Shown piece by piece: positions 46,610 through 58,627 of a DNA stretch of 64,000 nt. Made by a program: the position numbers and the translations under genes. The DNA is taken from contig NW_015961990.1 in the NCBI RefSeq assembly GCF_000497045.1, positions 496,001 through 560,000 of the forward strand. Reading direction: 5' to 3'. Under the pieces are notes generated by a model, which saw only the letters and a list, made by a program, of their open reading frames with translations, ran no database searches and had not been told where the DNA came from. Position 1 is the stretch's first letter; each line of letters opens with the position of its first letter. The stretch is from Kalmanozyma brasiliensis GHG001 (taxonomy: Eukaryota > Basidiomycota > Ustilaginomycetes > Ustilaginales).

Positions 46610-47816
46610 TTAGCCCTTGTGTGTCTTGAAGGCAACGAGACCGGCGAGAGCGATGCCGTAACCGAAGAATTGGAGGCCAGAGACTGTGTCGCCCAGCAAC
46701 AGCATGGAGCCGAGAATGAGAAGGATGTCCTTGATGACACCGGCCAGTGTCAAGGTCAAGGAGCTGGCAGCGCCAATGAGGAAGACAGCAGCGATGTTGA
46801 GGCAGAAGGCGACACCTGCGTTGGTGAAAAGAACGAAAGGACCGAGGTTGGAGATCTGGAAGAAGGGAACGAGACCCTCGGTGAAGGGGAGCACCAGCGC
46901 ATTGATGGCAGCGCAGACGGGCGCAAAGTAGTAGAGCGAGACCAGGGGGTCCATCTTGAGTCCCTGGAGGAGCACCTGAATCATGACGAGACGCGACGAC
47001 TCGAAACCAATGGCAAGCACCTGGCAGATGAAACCCGACATGGCAAAGTCGCCCTGACCGTACGAGGCGAGGGCCACACCGAAGGAGATGCAACCGACGA
47101 TCATAGTAAGGGTGCTGGAAAGCTGCTTGAGGCCGAATGCGAACGAGATGAGAAGGACTGCGACGGGGGTGAAGGCCTTGAGCATCTGGATGAAGCTGAC
47201 ACCGAGCGTAAGGTAGGCCATGTTGCTGAAGATGAGCGAGCACGAGAAGAGAGCGCCGATGGGAAGAATGTTCTTGATCCATCGCTCGTTGGTCATCTCG
47301 ACGTTTGCGAGGCCGTCAAGAAGGTGAGTGTACTTTGCCAAGAGGCGCGTGCCGACGGTAGCAAAGGCCATGTGGAAGGTTGTGAGGAAGACGGGGAAGG
47401 GGAAGTTGAGCTGCTTGGGATCGAGAACGAACCTGAGAGCGCGCGAGACGCAAGTGCATTTGGAAGACGTAGAAGAAGGCAACGAGTGTCAGCAACGACG
47501 TTGTATACTGGGCAACCGTGGCGTCTTTGGCAAGTCGCAGTGACCGTCCTCACAGAGCGCGTGCTACTTACTTGTTGTATACGATTACGCTACTCGAGAG
47601 AGCGATCCAGAGGACAATGATGACAGCAGGGTGGAGCTTCTTCTTTTCGTTCTTGGAGCCGCCGCCTGGGAGGATGCCGTTGGTGGGTTGCGCGCCCATG
47701 CCGCTGTGACCGGGAGTGCCTACGGATGGCGTGCGGTGGCCTGTGATGGGGTCGTGGCCGGCCTTCTCGTCGATCGAGAGGCTCTGCATGGGGAGTGACA
47801 TATGATCCTTGGACAT
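46610..47816 (-). CDS. Triose-phosphate-type (DMT superfamily) sugar-phosphate/nucleotide-sugar transporter
   Basis: Two exons, 47816-47572 and 47432-46610, give 355 residues. The 139-nt intron has gtaagt and ends in ctctcag; its phase joins VIVYNK to FVLDPKQLNFPFP, the family's usual first-helix/second-helix bridge. About ten hydrophobic helices follow, with family landmarks FLTTFHMAFA, SLIFSNMAYLTLGVSFIQMLKAFTPV and SSLTLTLAGVIKDILLI. The N-terminal 70 residues are hydrophilic with Ser/Thr-Pro sites. Members move sugar phosphates, nucleotide sugars or related compounds across Golgi/ER or vacuolar membranes; the substrate cannot be read from sequence. It ends in a Lys-rich KTHKG tail. Confidence 0.85.
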
Positions 47817-49049
47817 CTTTGTCGATCGCGAACCTTGGGGGACGAATTGATGGTGATGGTGGTGTTGGAAGCAAGTGTGGAGCAACGTCGGCGGATTCAG
47901 GGTCAAGGATCAGTGTGGACGAGTGACGATCGAGGGTTCCGCTTCTTGACAGGTACAGGATTAGCATTCAGCAGCAGGCTCCTGATCCTGCACACGTTTT
48001 CTTCGAGCGTGACAACACTTTTAGAGAAAAAGTCCAGGAGGAGGAGCAGCAGCACCAAACAAAGAGGTTTGGGCGGTCCGAGTGTTCGACGCGAGAAACA
48101 CCAAAAAAAACCGCCTGGCCGGACTGCGCGTCATCTTCACATTTTCTGGTCGAATTTTGCTGAGTTTTTTTAAACTTAATGAATTTTACAGTATCATTAC
48201 CGCGCTTTGGCTTGTTTGCAGGCGTATGGTACCGAGATCGATCAAAAAAGCGAGATACAAAATTCGGTTTGAGCGAGGCGGTGTTGCAAGATCAGCTCGC
48301 CTCGCTCCAAAGTTCGAATCGGGGTTCGCCAAATCCAAAGTGAAGAGAGCATCGGTTGTCGACGGTCCTTTCATCCCCCGACCCTCTGATTCTCTCCGAT
48401 TTGCATGAGCCAACAATGACCGCCTGAGCTCTGATCGACGACGGGCCTCCGCGGTCGCGAGCTTGCCTGCAGATCCCGCCCCCGAGTCCAGGTGTCTTCG
48501 GTGAAAGCTCGAGTCGCTCTCGCTGCTCGGAGCACGACGTGCAGGTCTCAGACTCATGTTCCGCACTCTGTAGCGGCACGAAGCAGAGATTGTTGCCCTT
48601 GACGCAGCCAACCCAGAGGGTCCGGAGGGGTAATCTAAAAACAAGTTGCCGAGCTAGATCCTTGCCACGTTTTCGCTCATCGCCGGTCAAGGATCGACGC
48701 TCTGCGTCCGCGACCCGCGACGGCTCAGACAATACCCTGTAGTGGCTGCTCGGTGCGCTTGACGCTCGTCTGTGTGCAGAGAGCCACTTCAAAAGAGTGA
48801 CTTCAGTGCAATGGTCTCGTTCTCTGCATAGAAGCATTGCTCCTCGGCAGCTTCCTCTGCTCATCCTGCTTGATCTGGCTATGCCAGCTGGACTGTCCGT
48901 AGCAAGATCGGAAAGAGCACAAGACCGAGAACGTAACGGTGCCCCACGTCTGTTTATGCCACCACCAACCGCAGTTGAGCACATTGCTGGGGCTTTCGCT
49001 GTTGCCTCTGCGTGTGTCTTGCGCTCGATACAGTATTGGCTTGCTGTCT
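47817..49049. other. Intergenic region
   Basis: 1.23 kb upstream of the transporter gene and downstream of the cyclin T/K-like gene. It has a minus-strand open frame of about 250 codons at 48292-49053, but its composition (Arg/Ser/Cys-rich, no motif, no preferred codons) does not look coding. An AT-rich patch with poly-A/T lies at about 48095-48260. Confidence 0.45.
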
Positions 49050-50071
49050 TCATTTCGCATGCTGATCGTGGAATTCGTATACATCCTTCTCGATCGCTGA
49101 TGCAACCTCCGCAGCTTCCGCCTCGTCTACGTCAAACACGTCCGTCCATGTCAATTGACGCCCTTCCGCAGCCTTGGGCGGCCATTTTGCCGTGAAATCG
49201 GAGGCTGAGAGCTGCATCAGCTGACAAGCTCGATAGAATGCTCCGGCCGCGAGCACCGGCGCCTCAAACATGACGCACGTTGCATCTCTCATGCTGCCAG
49301 TCAACAAAAGATTGAAAGCGCAGGGTTAGTATATTATGGCTGCTTGCAGCTTGTTGAGCGTTTTGCGCTCTGCTCATGCTCACCTATCGTTGAGAATGGT
49401 CCATGCCAACCGGACGAGGGCGGTGTCGACACTCAGTCGACTGCATGCCTTGACCAATATCTCGTGCGGGTGTTCCACAATGAGATCAAAGCAGAGCGTC
49501 TCGAGCACTGTCTCCTCCGACAGTAGAATCACGTCTCGCCAGCGAGCAAAGTCCTGGTCGTGTAAGAAAGTCAAATTCGTCAGTCGAGCTTTGTCAACAC
49601 CAAGTGTCAAGAGAAGGGATGGCTTACCTGGTGACCAGGATCTGCTCGATATGTGCGTTGCAGCCATTGCTGGCTCCCGGTCGGACTTCCGTCAAGGGAT
49701 GCCATGGCTGCGTCGATGACGCTGGGAAGCTTTCGGTGCGACTCTTCCACCTTACATGCCAAGAAGACGCAGGTTGCTGCGATGTCGTAGTGTGGATGTC
49801 CGACTTTGCTCGTCCCGTATTCGAGCGGCTTGCGCATGTAGAAGCGATGCAGATAGATGGCCGCGGTGTTCATGACATGTTGCGGCAGTCGCATGTATTC
49901 GCCCATACGATAGATTAGCCGCACTCCTTTGTAGCGTCGTGTCTTTTCGTCGATTGGATCCAGCGCTCCTTGGAGGACAGAGGGAGTCAGCGCCAGATCC
50001 GACTTGGAGAAGAGCCATTGGTCGTCCGACGCTTGTCCCGCCGATGGGCGTGTCCCAGCAGATGCTGTCAT
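49050..50071 (-). CDS. Cyclin T/K-like transcription cyclin (P-TEFb or CTDK-I type)
   Basis: Three exons: 50071-49628, 49553-49384 and 49293-49050. Introns are 74 and 90 nt with gtaagc and gtgagc donors, and phases join exactly to give 285 residues. The first cyclin box runs from about WLFSKSDLALTPS to FLACKVEESHRKL, with MNTAAIYLHRFYM; the second continues through VLETLCFDLIVEHP and ND-S-MRDATCVMFEAP across the last splice. The pattern is that of cyclins T/K and fungal Pch1/Bur2/Ctk2, which activate kinases that phosphorylate the Pol II C-terminal domain. I cannot decide between the P-TEFb and CTDK-I subfamilies by eye. There is no long C-terminal tail after the boxes. Confidence 0.82.
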
Positions 50072-50592
50072 GTTGCGCTCATCCTGGGATCGTGATGGTG
50101 GTCGACCTGAGCGAATGCAAGACCAAGACAATCTTGTCAAAATCGACGCACGGATACTTCGAAGTCGGAAGTCGGAACGCCCTTTCCAGCTCGCTCGGCA
50201 AAAGTGATGACGATAATTGGGGCTTAGAAATATGAAGAGAAAGGCTCCTCCATCAATGACTTCGCAACTTCTTCGCTTTGCACCATGTCAAGCGGCAGCA
50301 CGCATCATCAGTCATTGAGCAACAACCTCAGACGCAGCTGTTGAAGCTCAAGAAATGAAGCGTGAAGAAATATAATTTGCATGAGATGGGACTGTCTGTG
50401 GGTATACAAATGCGAAGATGCGAGACAGATGCAGAAACTTGCGTAATGTCCATGTGGTACAAAGGAAACAGGAATGCGGTGAGCTAGCAAAATTGTTCTA
50501 AGGCGGAGCATACGAGCTGATCCTCTCAGGTCAGAAGAGGAGGCTCTCGGGTGGCGGTTGCAGAAAGTCGGCGTCTAGCTTGAAGCTCGATC
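50072..50592. other. Spacer upstream of the cyclin T/K-like gene
   Basis: Promoter region of the cyclin gene and 3' flank of the J-domain gene, both on the minus strand. No other feature was seen. Confidence 0.5.
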
Positions 50593-51861
50593 CTACACTG
50601 TCGCTGCTGGCTTTCCACCCATCCATCCTTCGCCTGCTTCGAGAAGATTGACCATGCCCGTAAACAGAGCCGTCGTGGTGGGGCCAAGGAAGCCCGTTTG
50701 CAGCTCCTTGATCTCCTCTGGTGGCAAGGCGGCCGCCTCCTGATCTGTGGCGGGACCATTGTCGGAGCCTGGATCGCGACGTTCGGCAGCTCGCCGCGCA
50801 ATGCGGGCGTCGCGAGCGCGCACGTACCGCAGACGTGCATGCTCGTCCGATCCGAGCGCGCCAGACTCGCACTCGCCTTGCAGGCCGAAGCTGTGGTTCG
50901 CTTGCTTGTCGTCGTCCTCGCTCGAGCTATAGTCCGATGATTGCGCGCGCAAGTCTTCGAACCATTGGCCAAACTCCTTGCGGTCGTAATCCTCAGGGTT
51001 CTGCATGGCCTGATCGATCGCCAAGGGAATGCTAAGGGTGACTCGGGCAAGCTGCAACGTCAACCGAAGACGGCCTGGGATGTCAAAGTAGGAGAGACCA
51101 CGCAGGTCCTGCTGAATCTCGTAGAGACGAGACATCTCGTTGAGAAGGACGCGCGAATATCTGCGTGTAGCTCGCATGAGGCGTGAGAGCGCTCTGAATT
51201 TGGCCTCGATACTGTTGATGTTGGCATCGCTGTACGTGCCCAGACCGCTGTCGGCGAGGACCTTGAGCAGAGCCTTAACCGAGGTGAAATCGCCTTCGAA
51301 GAATTCGACATAGACGGTGAAGAGGACATCTTGAAGGGTGGCGTCGGCGAACGCTTCCCCGAATTCGTCATCGAAAGCATCGTGAGGCGATTTGCCGTTG
51401 AACATGGAATGCGTGTGAGGAGAGAAGTCGTATGCTTGCCGTGATGCAGGTTTGGACAGAGTCTCGTAGGCGAAGGCGAGCTTCTGGAATGCGATGGTCG
51501 AGTTGGGATAGTCGGGAAATTTGTCAGGATGACAAGATCGGCTCCTCGTCAAGAAGGCACGGCGGATCTCGTCGTTCTTAGCATTCCTTTTGATGGCCAA
51601 GACCTTGTACAGGTTGTCTTCTGCGATGATGTCTTCAATGATCTGAACCTTTGCCTGGAAGGTATCGGCTTCAGAAGGGCCTGCGTTGCTATTGAAGATG
51701 TCGACATTTTCGTCAGCGTGGCCAGCCTCCTTGCCGCCGTCGGAATTGCTGGCGCTGCCTCGTTGTCCTGTACGACGAGCGCGATTGACCTTGCCGATAG
51801 GCGCTCGTCTGGACTCCTCGCTGACAGCGGCTCGGTAGAATATGTTTGAAATGAACGACAT
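50593..51861 (-). CDS. J-domain (Hsp40-type) protein
   Basis: Single exon, 422 residues from ATG 51861. A J domain lies at about residues 82-145: it starts EDNLYKVLAIKRNAK and has the Hsp70-stimulating motif His111-Pro-Asp113 in SCHPDKFPD, followed by AFQKLAFAYETLSKPASR. There is no G/F region, zinc finger or signal peptide, so it is a class C (type III) co-chaperone. After the J domain comes a helical region with Leu-rich stretches (VLFTVYVEFFEGDFTSVKALL) seen in fungal DnaJ proteins of unknown role. The acidic/Arg-rich tail (about 315-375) may localise it. An open frame extends 12 codons upstream of the ATG, so a missing 5' exon is possible. Confidence 0.82.
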   Translation of the reverse strand: MSFISNIFYRAAVSEESRRAPIGKVNRARRTGQRGSASNSDGGKEAGHADENVDIFNSNAGPSEADTFQAKVQIIEDIIAEDNLYKVLAIKRNAKNDEIRRAFLTRSRSCHPDKFPDYPNSTIAFQKLAFAYETLSKPASRQAYDFSPHTHSMFNGKSPHDAFDDEFGEAFADATLQDVLFTVYVEFFEGDFTSVKALLKVLADSGLGTYSDANINSIEAKFRALSRLMRATRRYSRVLLNEMSRLYEIQQDLRGLSYFDIPGRLRLTLQLARVTLSIPLAIDQAMQNPEDYDRKEFGQWFEDLRAQSSDYSSSEDDDKQANHSFGLQGECESGALGSDEHARLRYVRARDARIARRAAERRDPGSDNGPATDQEAAALPPEEIKELQTGFLGPTTTALFTGMVNLLEAGEGWMGGKPAATV

Positions 51862-53035
51862 AGTGCCTGGCGGATGCGGGTACTGGTATACTCGTTGCTG
51901 CAGACACGAGCTCGAAAGACGCTATGTGGGTGTATGTGCCTTCGCTGGTGAACAATCTGGTGCAGATGAAGATGAAGCAGTCAGAGCAGCCGCCCAAGAA
52001 ACTTGCGCGTGCCCTGTGGCGCTTTCCCGAATGAGAGCTATCGGACAGTCGTCAAAGTCTGGGTGCGTCTTCAGCGTTGCGGAGACATGATCGGCAAGGG
52101 CAGGCTCGAGAAAGTCGACCGTCGAATGCGGCACGGATTCGATTGATGCTAAGCCCGCTGAAGGCTGTGCTTTGGGCTATCAGAGAGTCAGATAGGGTAG
52201 CGAGATCTTGAGCATGCCTTTTCGCTGATCGTATCGTCTTAGTCAGTCGTCGTCGTCGTGGGTTGAGTGGCGGTCTTGAGTGTCACGATGCCACGCGTGG
52301 ATCCAGAATTGGCCAGCAGGATACAGCGGAAGACAGAGTGCTGCGATACAGTCGGAATGCGTCGTGACAAGGAGATGCTAAGCTTCACTTGATGGTCGTC
52401 GTTAGGAGGTGGTCGTGACAGATAACACCGAACCCTGGCAAGGCGAGTGGATCCCGCCGACCCTTTTCACAACCAACAAGTGACACACGATATGCCGAGC
52501 CTGTTGAGCGAGGGACCCTTTTATCGCTGTCAACTGCAAACAAACACCCTCATTGCAGCCAGGCTCTTTGTGTGTGTGTTTCCTGTCTCTCTGTTGGACT
52601 CGATTTTGAACCAGAAATTCTTAAATTTGTGAAGAATCAAACTCATTTCTCTCTCTCGCTTGGCCTGCTTGCGCCTGTTGTGTTGGCTATGCTTTCACGA
52701 GCGCTCCAAACGCGCCTTCTCAAAGGCTTGGGAGGCGGAGGCGGCGGCGGCGGCGCTCGAGGTTTGCGTGTCTAGCAGCAAGGATCTGACACGCTGAAAG
52801 TGTCGGTCTCCTCCACCATCAATCTGTCGCTGTTCTTGAAACCACCACCTCTGTTGCACTAACGGAGACAAGATAGCCATGGCGAGGAGTAAGGTATAAG
52901 ATGGCCCGAAAACCTCGATCGCATTGATCGTCGAGCTCCTTCACGGCTCTCGGCGATCGCAAGCGCTCCTTTGGCCTCGAAAGCGACCGCAGCGGGATCT
53001 CATCAATACCTTCAGAGAGAACCGACAGCACAAAG
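51862..53035. promoter_or_regulatory. Divergent region, J-domain gene / cyclin L
   Basis: 1.17 kb between start codons. It holds a possible short coding exon (listed next), a GGC run at 52741-52754 and pyrimidine-rich leader-like sequence. No further gene was seen. Confidence 0.45.
51922..52134 (-). CDS. Possible short coding exon, unidentified
   Basis: A 70-codon frame from ATG 52134. Its first 45 or so residues (for example VDFLEPALADHVSATLKTHP and FDDCPIALIRE) have protein-like composition and C/G-ending codons typical of neighbours; the rest is Ser/Ala-rich. It could be an upstream exon of the J-domain gene, a small separate gene or chance. I found no convincing splice pair to join it. 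Confidence 0.25.
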   Translation of the reverse strand: MPHSTVDFLEPALADHVSATLKTHPDFDDCPIALIRESATGHAQVSWAAALTASSSSAPDCSPAKAHTPT

Positions 53036-54098
53036 ATGATCCTTAACCCGTTGGCCACACGCCAGCAGCTGGCGATGACGCCTACTATGGCAGAAGGGCT
53101 CACATTTGATCTCGAGATGGAGCTCAGGGCGCTCGGCTGCCAGATGATCCAGCAGATGGGGGTGCTCCTACAGCTACCTCAACGAACCATGGCCGCAGCT
53201 CAAATCTTCTTTCAACGTTTCTGGTATACCTCGTCAATGTGCGACTTTTCCGCCGACAAAGTCGCCGTGAGCGCTCTCTTGCTAGCGTCAAAGCTCGAAG
53301 AGACCCAAGTTGGTCTCAGACGCCTGATCAATGCATACCACTACGTCGCCTTCCTTCTCACCAGAGGCGCTCGGCCTTCCGCGTACGTTGGTCTTGCCCA
53401 CGACTCTCTCGAAGTAACGAGCCTTCGGGACACAATCGTCGTCTTGGAGATGCAGATGCTCAAGCGGCTCGGCTTCCAGATGCAGGTAGTGCTCCCGCAT
53501 GCACTTTTGGTACAGTACCTGCGAGTGCTCGGCCTCACGGACCCCAACCTCAAGGTGACTTTGAAGCCTCACGAAAATTGGGACGCAGAATGGTCCACTC
53601 CACCGAGTGAAGGCCGCTCGGAAGAGACTGTATCGCTGGCCCAATGTGCGTGGTCCTTCCTCAATGATGCGTGAGTAGTTCTATCGCAGCGCACGCCGCA
53701 CTTGCTCAGAGAAAGTCTTGATGGCGCTGACTATGACTCCTTTCGTTCCCACTGGGCCTTGATATGCTGACCTTGATCGATGTAGCCTTCAAACCCCCGT
53801 ACTGTGCATCTTTGGTCCTCACGTTGTTGCATGTGCGGCCATCGCACTAGCAGCAGAGATGGGCGAGCCCTGCGTGGTCTTGCCTCTCGAGCCTGCGCCC
53901 TGGTGGTTGCTCTTTGATGCCTCCGAGCCCGAGATCAAGATTGCTGCGTCGCATCTTCTCTGGCGCTACCACCACGAATCGTCCGTCCCACATCTTGCGG
54001 ATCTTCTGGACCGAGACAATCTACGCAGCTATATCGCCAAACGTCCCGCCAGTCCGAATTCTCATGCGAACGATTGCCAAGTTCACAAAAGCTGGTAG
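53036..54098 (+). CDS. Cyclin L
   Basis: Two exons, 53036-53670 and 53786-54098, with a 115-nt intron (gtgagt...tgtag). The phases join ND-A-LQTPVLCIF inside the second cyclin box to give 315 residues. The start TPTMAEGLTFDLEMELRALG aligns with the typical cyclin L opening (TPSxxDGL...), followed by LLQLPQRTMAAAQIFFQRFWY and VAVSALLLASKLEET. Cyclin L partners CDK11-type kinases and links transcription to splicing. Animal cyclin L carries a C-terminal RS domain; this protein stops soon after the second box. A transcription/splicing cyclin of another type (49050-50071) lies only 3 kb away on the other strand. Confidence 0.85.
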
Positions 54099-54361
54099 TC
54101 ACGCTGTTGTATCAAATGCTGTTCGATGGACTGTACTTTCATTGAATGCTGCTGCTGGATGATGTGTTTCTGATGATTGTGCTGAAGGAGCCTGCTTAGC
54201 GTAGCGAAACGACCTAGCTCGGGAGGATCGTCGAGCGAAGCTGATGTCGAATCGACTGAGGATCTCTCGGGCAGTGATGCTTGATGCATCGTCGTGGTTC
54301 TGCCGCTTTGTCGAAAGCTAGTGGGGTCGTAGCAATCTTACAGCCTGACTGAGGTACATAT

Positions 54362-55000
54362 CTACTCCTCGTCATCGTCGCCGTTATCATCGTTTGAAGA
54401 GCCCTGCGCGGCGCCTGCCTTGGCCTGAGCCTTCTCCTGCTTGGCGGTCTTGGCAGCAGCAACCACCTTTTTAGGATCCGAGATGGGGTTGCCGTCCTTG
54501 GCAGCTGCGACACCGTGCTTGAAAGTGGTGTCGTCCTTAGGCAATGCCGTCTCGCGCTTGACGTTCTTCTGCTTCTCATGAGCGTCCTCGTCCGAGATCT
54601 TCTGGGAGTGGAGGTGCTTGTCGCCCTCGGGAGCGTCGTGGCGCACTTCGGGGCGCTTGACCTCTACGAAGCCTTCTGGGTGCTCGATGCTACCGTCGGG
54701 CAGCTCGACGGGCTCCTTAGGAGCTTCGGGCTCCGAGTCGTCCTCCTCCTCATCGTGAGCTTCGTCGTGTTTGGAGCCGTGGTGACCGTGGTCGTCTTTC
54801 TTTGCGCCCGGAGCGGTGAGGTAGACAAAGAGACCTCCGAAGGTGATGACCGAGGCGATAGCCCAGGGAGCATCCGACTTGGATGCAACTGGACCGGGGG
54901 GGTTGGTTGCGTATCTTCGCACAGCGAGACGAGCAAGCGAAGGACCGGCTGCTGAGCGAGCCAATGGCCTAGCAGATCGAGAGAGGGACCTGGCAATCAT
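54362..55000 (-). CDS. Small single-span mitochondrial membrane protein, unidentified
   Basis: Single exon, 212 residues from ATG 55000. Residues 1-35 are a strong mitochondrial presequence, Arg/Ser/Ala-rich with no acids (MIARSLSRSARPLARSAAG), with a likely cut near RRYAT. One hydrophobic helix follows (about 48-66, WAIASVITFGGLFVYLTAPG). The rest is hydrophilic, very rich in Asp/Glu/His/Lys, and ends DDDEE. The layout suggests an inner-membrane protein with a charged domain facing the intermembrane space or matrix. I do not recognise the family. It is divergent from ATP2, 1.2 kb away. Confidence 0.75.
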   Translation of the reverse strand: MIARSLSRSARPLARSAAGPSLARLAVRRYATNPPGPVASKSDAPWAIASVITFGGLFVYLTAPGAKKDDHGHHGSKHDEAHDEEEDDSEPEAPKEPVELPDGSIEHPEGFVEVKRPEVRHDAPEGDKHLHSQKISDEDAHEKQKNVKRETALPKDDTTFKHGVAAAKDGNPISDPKKVVAAAKTAKQEKAQAKAGAAQGSSNDDNGDDDEE

Positions 55001-56212
55001 GATGATGTTAATGGTGTCGCAGCAGAGGATGCGAAGAGGTATGTCGATGATAGTGGATGGACAAAGTGGAAAGGTCTGGTCACGCTCCAAAGAGATGGAC
55101 CATGCTTCCGATTTCTCGTCTCGATGCGACTGACGCAACTGCCAGCCCATTTTGCCAAAACGGGAGGCATTTCGCATCTCCCACCTCTGGCTGCGATCTG
55201 CGATTTAGTTTCTTCTCAAATCACGAATCAGGCCGCGACCCTCCACCACCCTTTCTAATGTCGTAATTGTGCTGCGTAGATCAAGGGTACGGATTCGGCG
55301 CTTGATGACAGGATGTTAGAGTTTCTTTTTCATCATAAGACCATATTCTCGCACGTGTCGAAGACCTTTCTCCGAGCTGACCGGGAGAGAACGGAGAAGA
55401 GCTCTGCCTCTGCACCAGACCTCAATCTGCCTTCAAGCTGGTGATAAGACCTGCATCAGCTCAACTTGAATTACTTTGAGAGCTATCGCCGAATGAGCAG
55501 CACGTATTAGCCACCGCAGCAAGTGATGAGGCTGAGTGTCGACTACAGTGTTAAGACATGTCTTCATGACCCGGGAAGAGCTATGGCTGGACCGTTGGCA
55601 TCAAGGTCCCGGATCCGCTCGCGTCGAGCAGAAGCAGGACAAGAGAAACACAGGCCAGATCCTTCTTCCTGCCCCGCGAGTTGGCAGGGGAACGTGCGTA
55701 AACTCACCCACTTCAATTCAAGTCTGTTTCGGTGGTCAATTCCATATAGGGATTCTCAATTTTGTTTGATCTTCTTGGAAATGCGACTACAAGCCAGATA
55801 AATGGTCTGGCTCTCGAATGAAATGATCAAATACAAATCCTGACTTTGCGCGCTTCGACCGTTACTTGTCTCGTTCTCATTCGTTGAAACTGATCGGTGA
55901 GCTGCTTGTTGAGGTGCGATCAATTTTGCAGTGGCCCAGCCAGACATCCAGCCAGCAATCCAGCAAAGCGCAGCGCCAGTCTGTGTCCTTTGACCCGGCG
56001 TGAACGGACGGTTTGGCCAATTCCTTTCTTCTTGTGGCTCGAGGCCGCGAAGGGAAGACTGAGCGTGTGTGTGAGTGAGTGAGTTGCGATCGAAGGGAAT
56101 TCTTCGGGCTTGTGTTTGTGCGTGCTGGCTGCCTCGTATTTCTCCCTTTCCCTTTCCTTCCTACTCTTCCGTCGTCATCCTCCTCATCCTACTCATTCCC
56201 ATCATCGACATC
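55001..56212. promoter_or_regulatory. Divergent region, mitochondrial protein / ATP2
   Basis: 1.2 kb between two mitochondrial-protein genes. No gene was seen. The 150 nt before ATP2 are pyrimidine-rich and preceded by a short GAGT repeat near 56070-56085. Confidence 0.45.
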
Positions 56213-58216
<2,004 letters not shown>

Positions 58217-58627
58217 GCGTCGACGCGAAGATGACATCCATCCTCTGCTCAACTACGCCCTGAGTCCTTGACCCCGGCACTCATGCCTCTTTACGATGGT
58301 GCCGGAGTCTTGTAAAAACCTCATCCTCATAAATACAAATCAATGCTCGAAGTATACAGGAAAGCCCTCGATCGCTTCCGTCTGTGTCATTTCAACGCGT
58401 CTCAACAATGCCTTGTCACCCCAACATGATGAGTTCGCAAGCCCTGGGTGGCGTCAGTGCCTTGAAGACGACCATCAATGCTGCGTCTTCGCCAGATCAG
58501 ATTGCTCCCACCGCCGTCCTTGAATTTGCCGATCCCTCGACCACCGGTGCCAGCTCGACACCGCCAAAGGTTCTGAACACCGATGAGAGGAGAGGCTCTG
58601 ATTGCACGTTGATGAATGCTTCACGGA
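58217..58627. other. Convergent intergenic region ATP2 / RAD1
   Basis: 3' flanks of both genes. An inverted repeat of 7 bp (CCGGCAC at 58274-58280 and GTGCCGG at 58299-58305, 18-nt loop) lies 60-90 nt after the ATP2 stop, within its likely 3' untranslated region. Confidence 0.5.

Noticed and set aside
48300..48335. GTTCGAATC stretch resembling a tRNA T loop
   Set aside because: Flanking bases do not form a T stem and no A-box or acceptor stem lies at the right distance.
48292..49053. Minus-strand open frame of about 250 codons
   Set aside because: No motif, odd Cys/Arg/Ser composition and codon use unlike neighbours; best explained as chance in GC-rich DNA.
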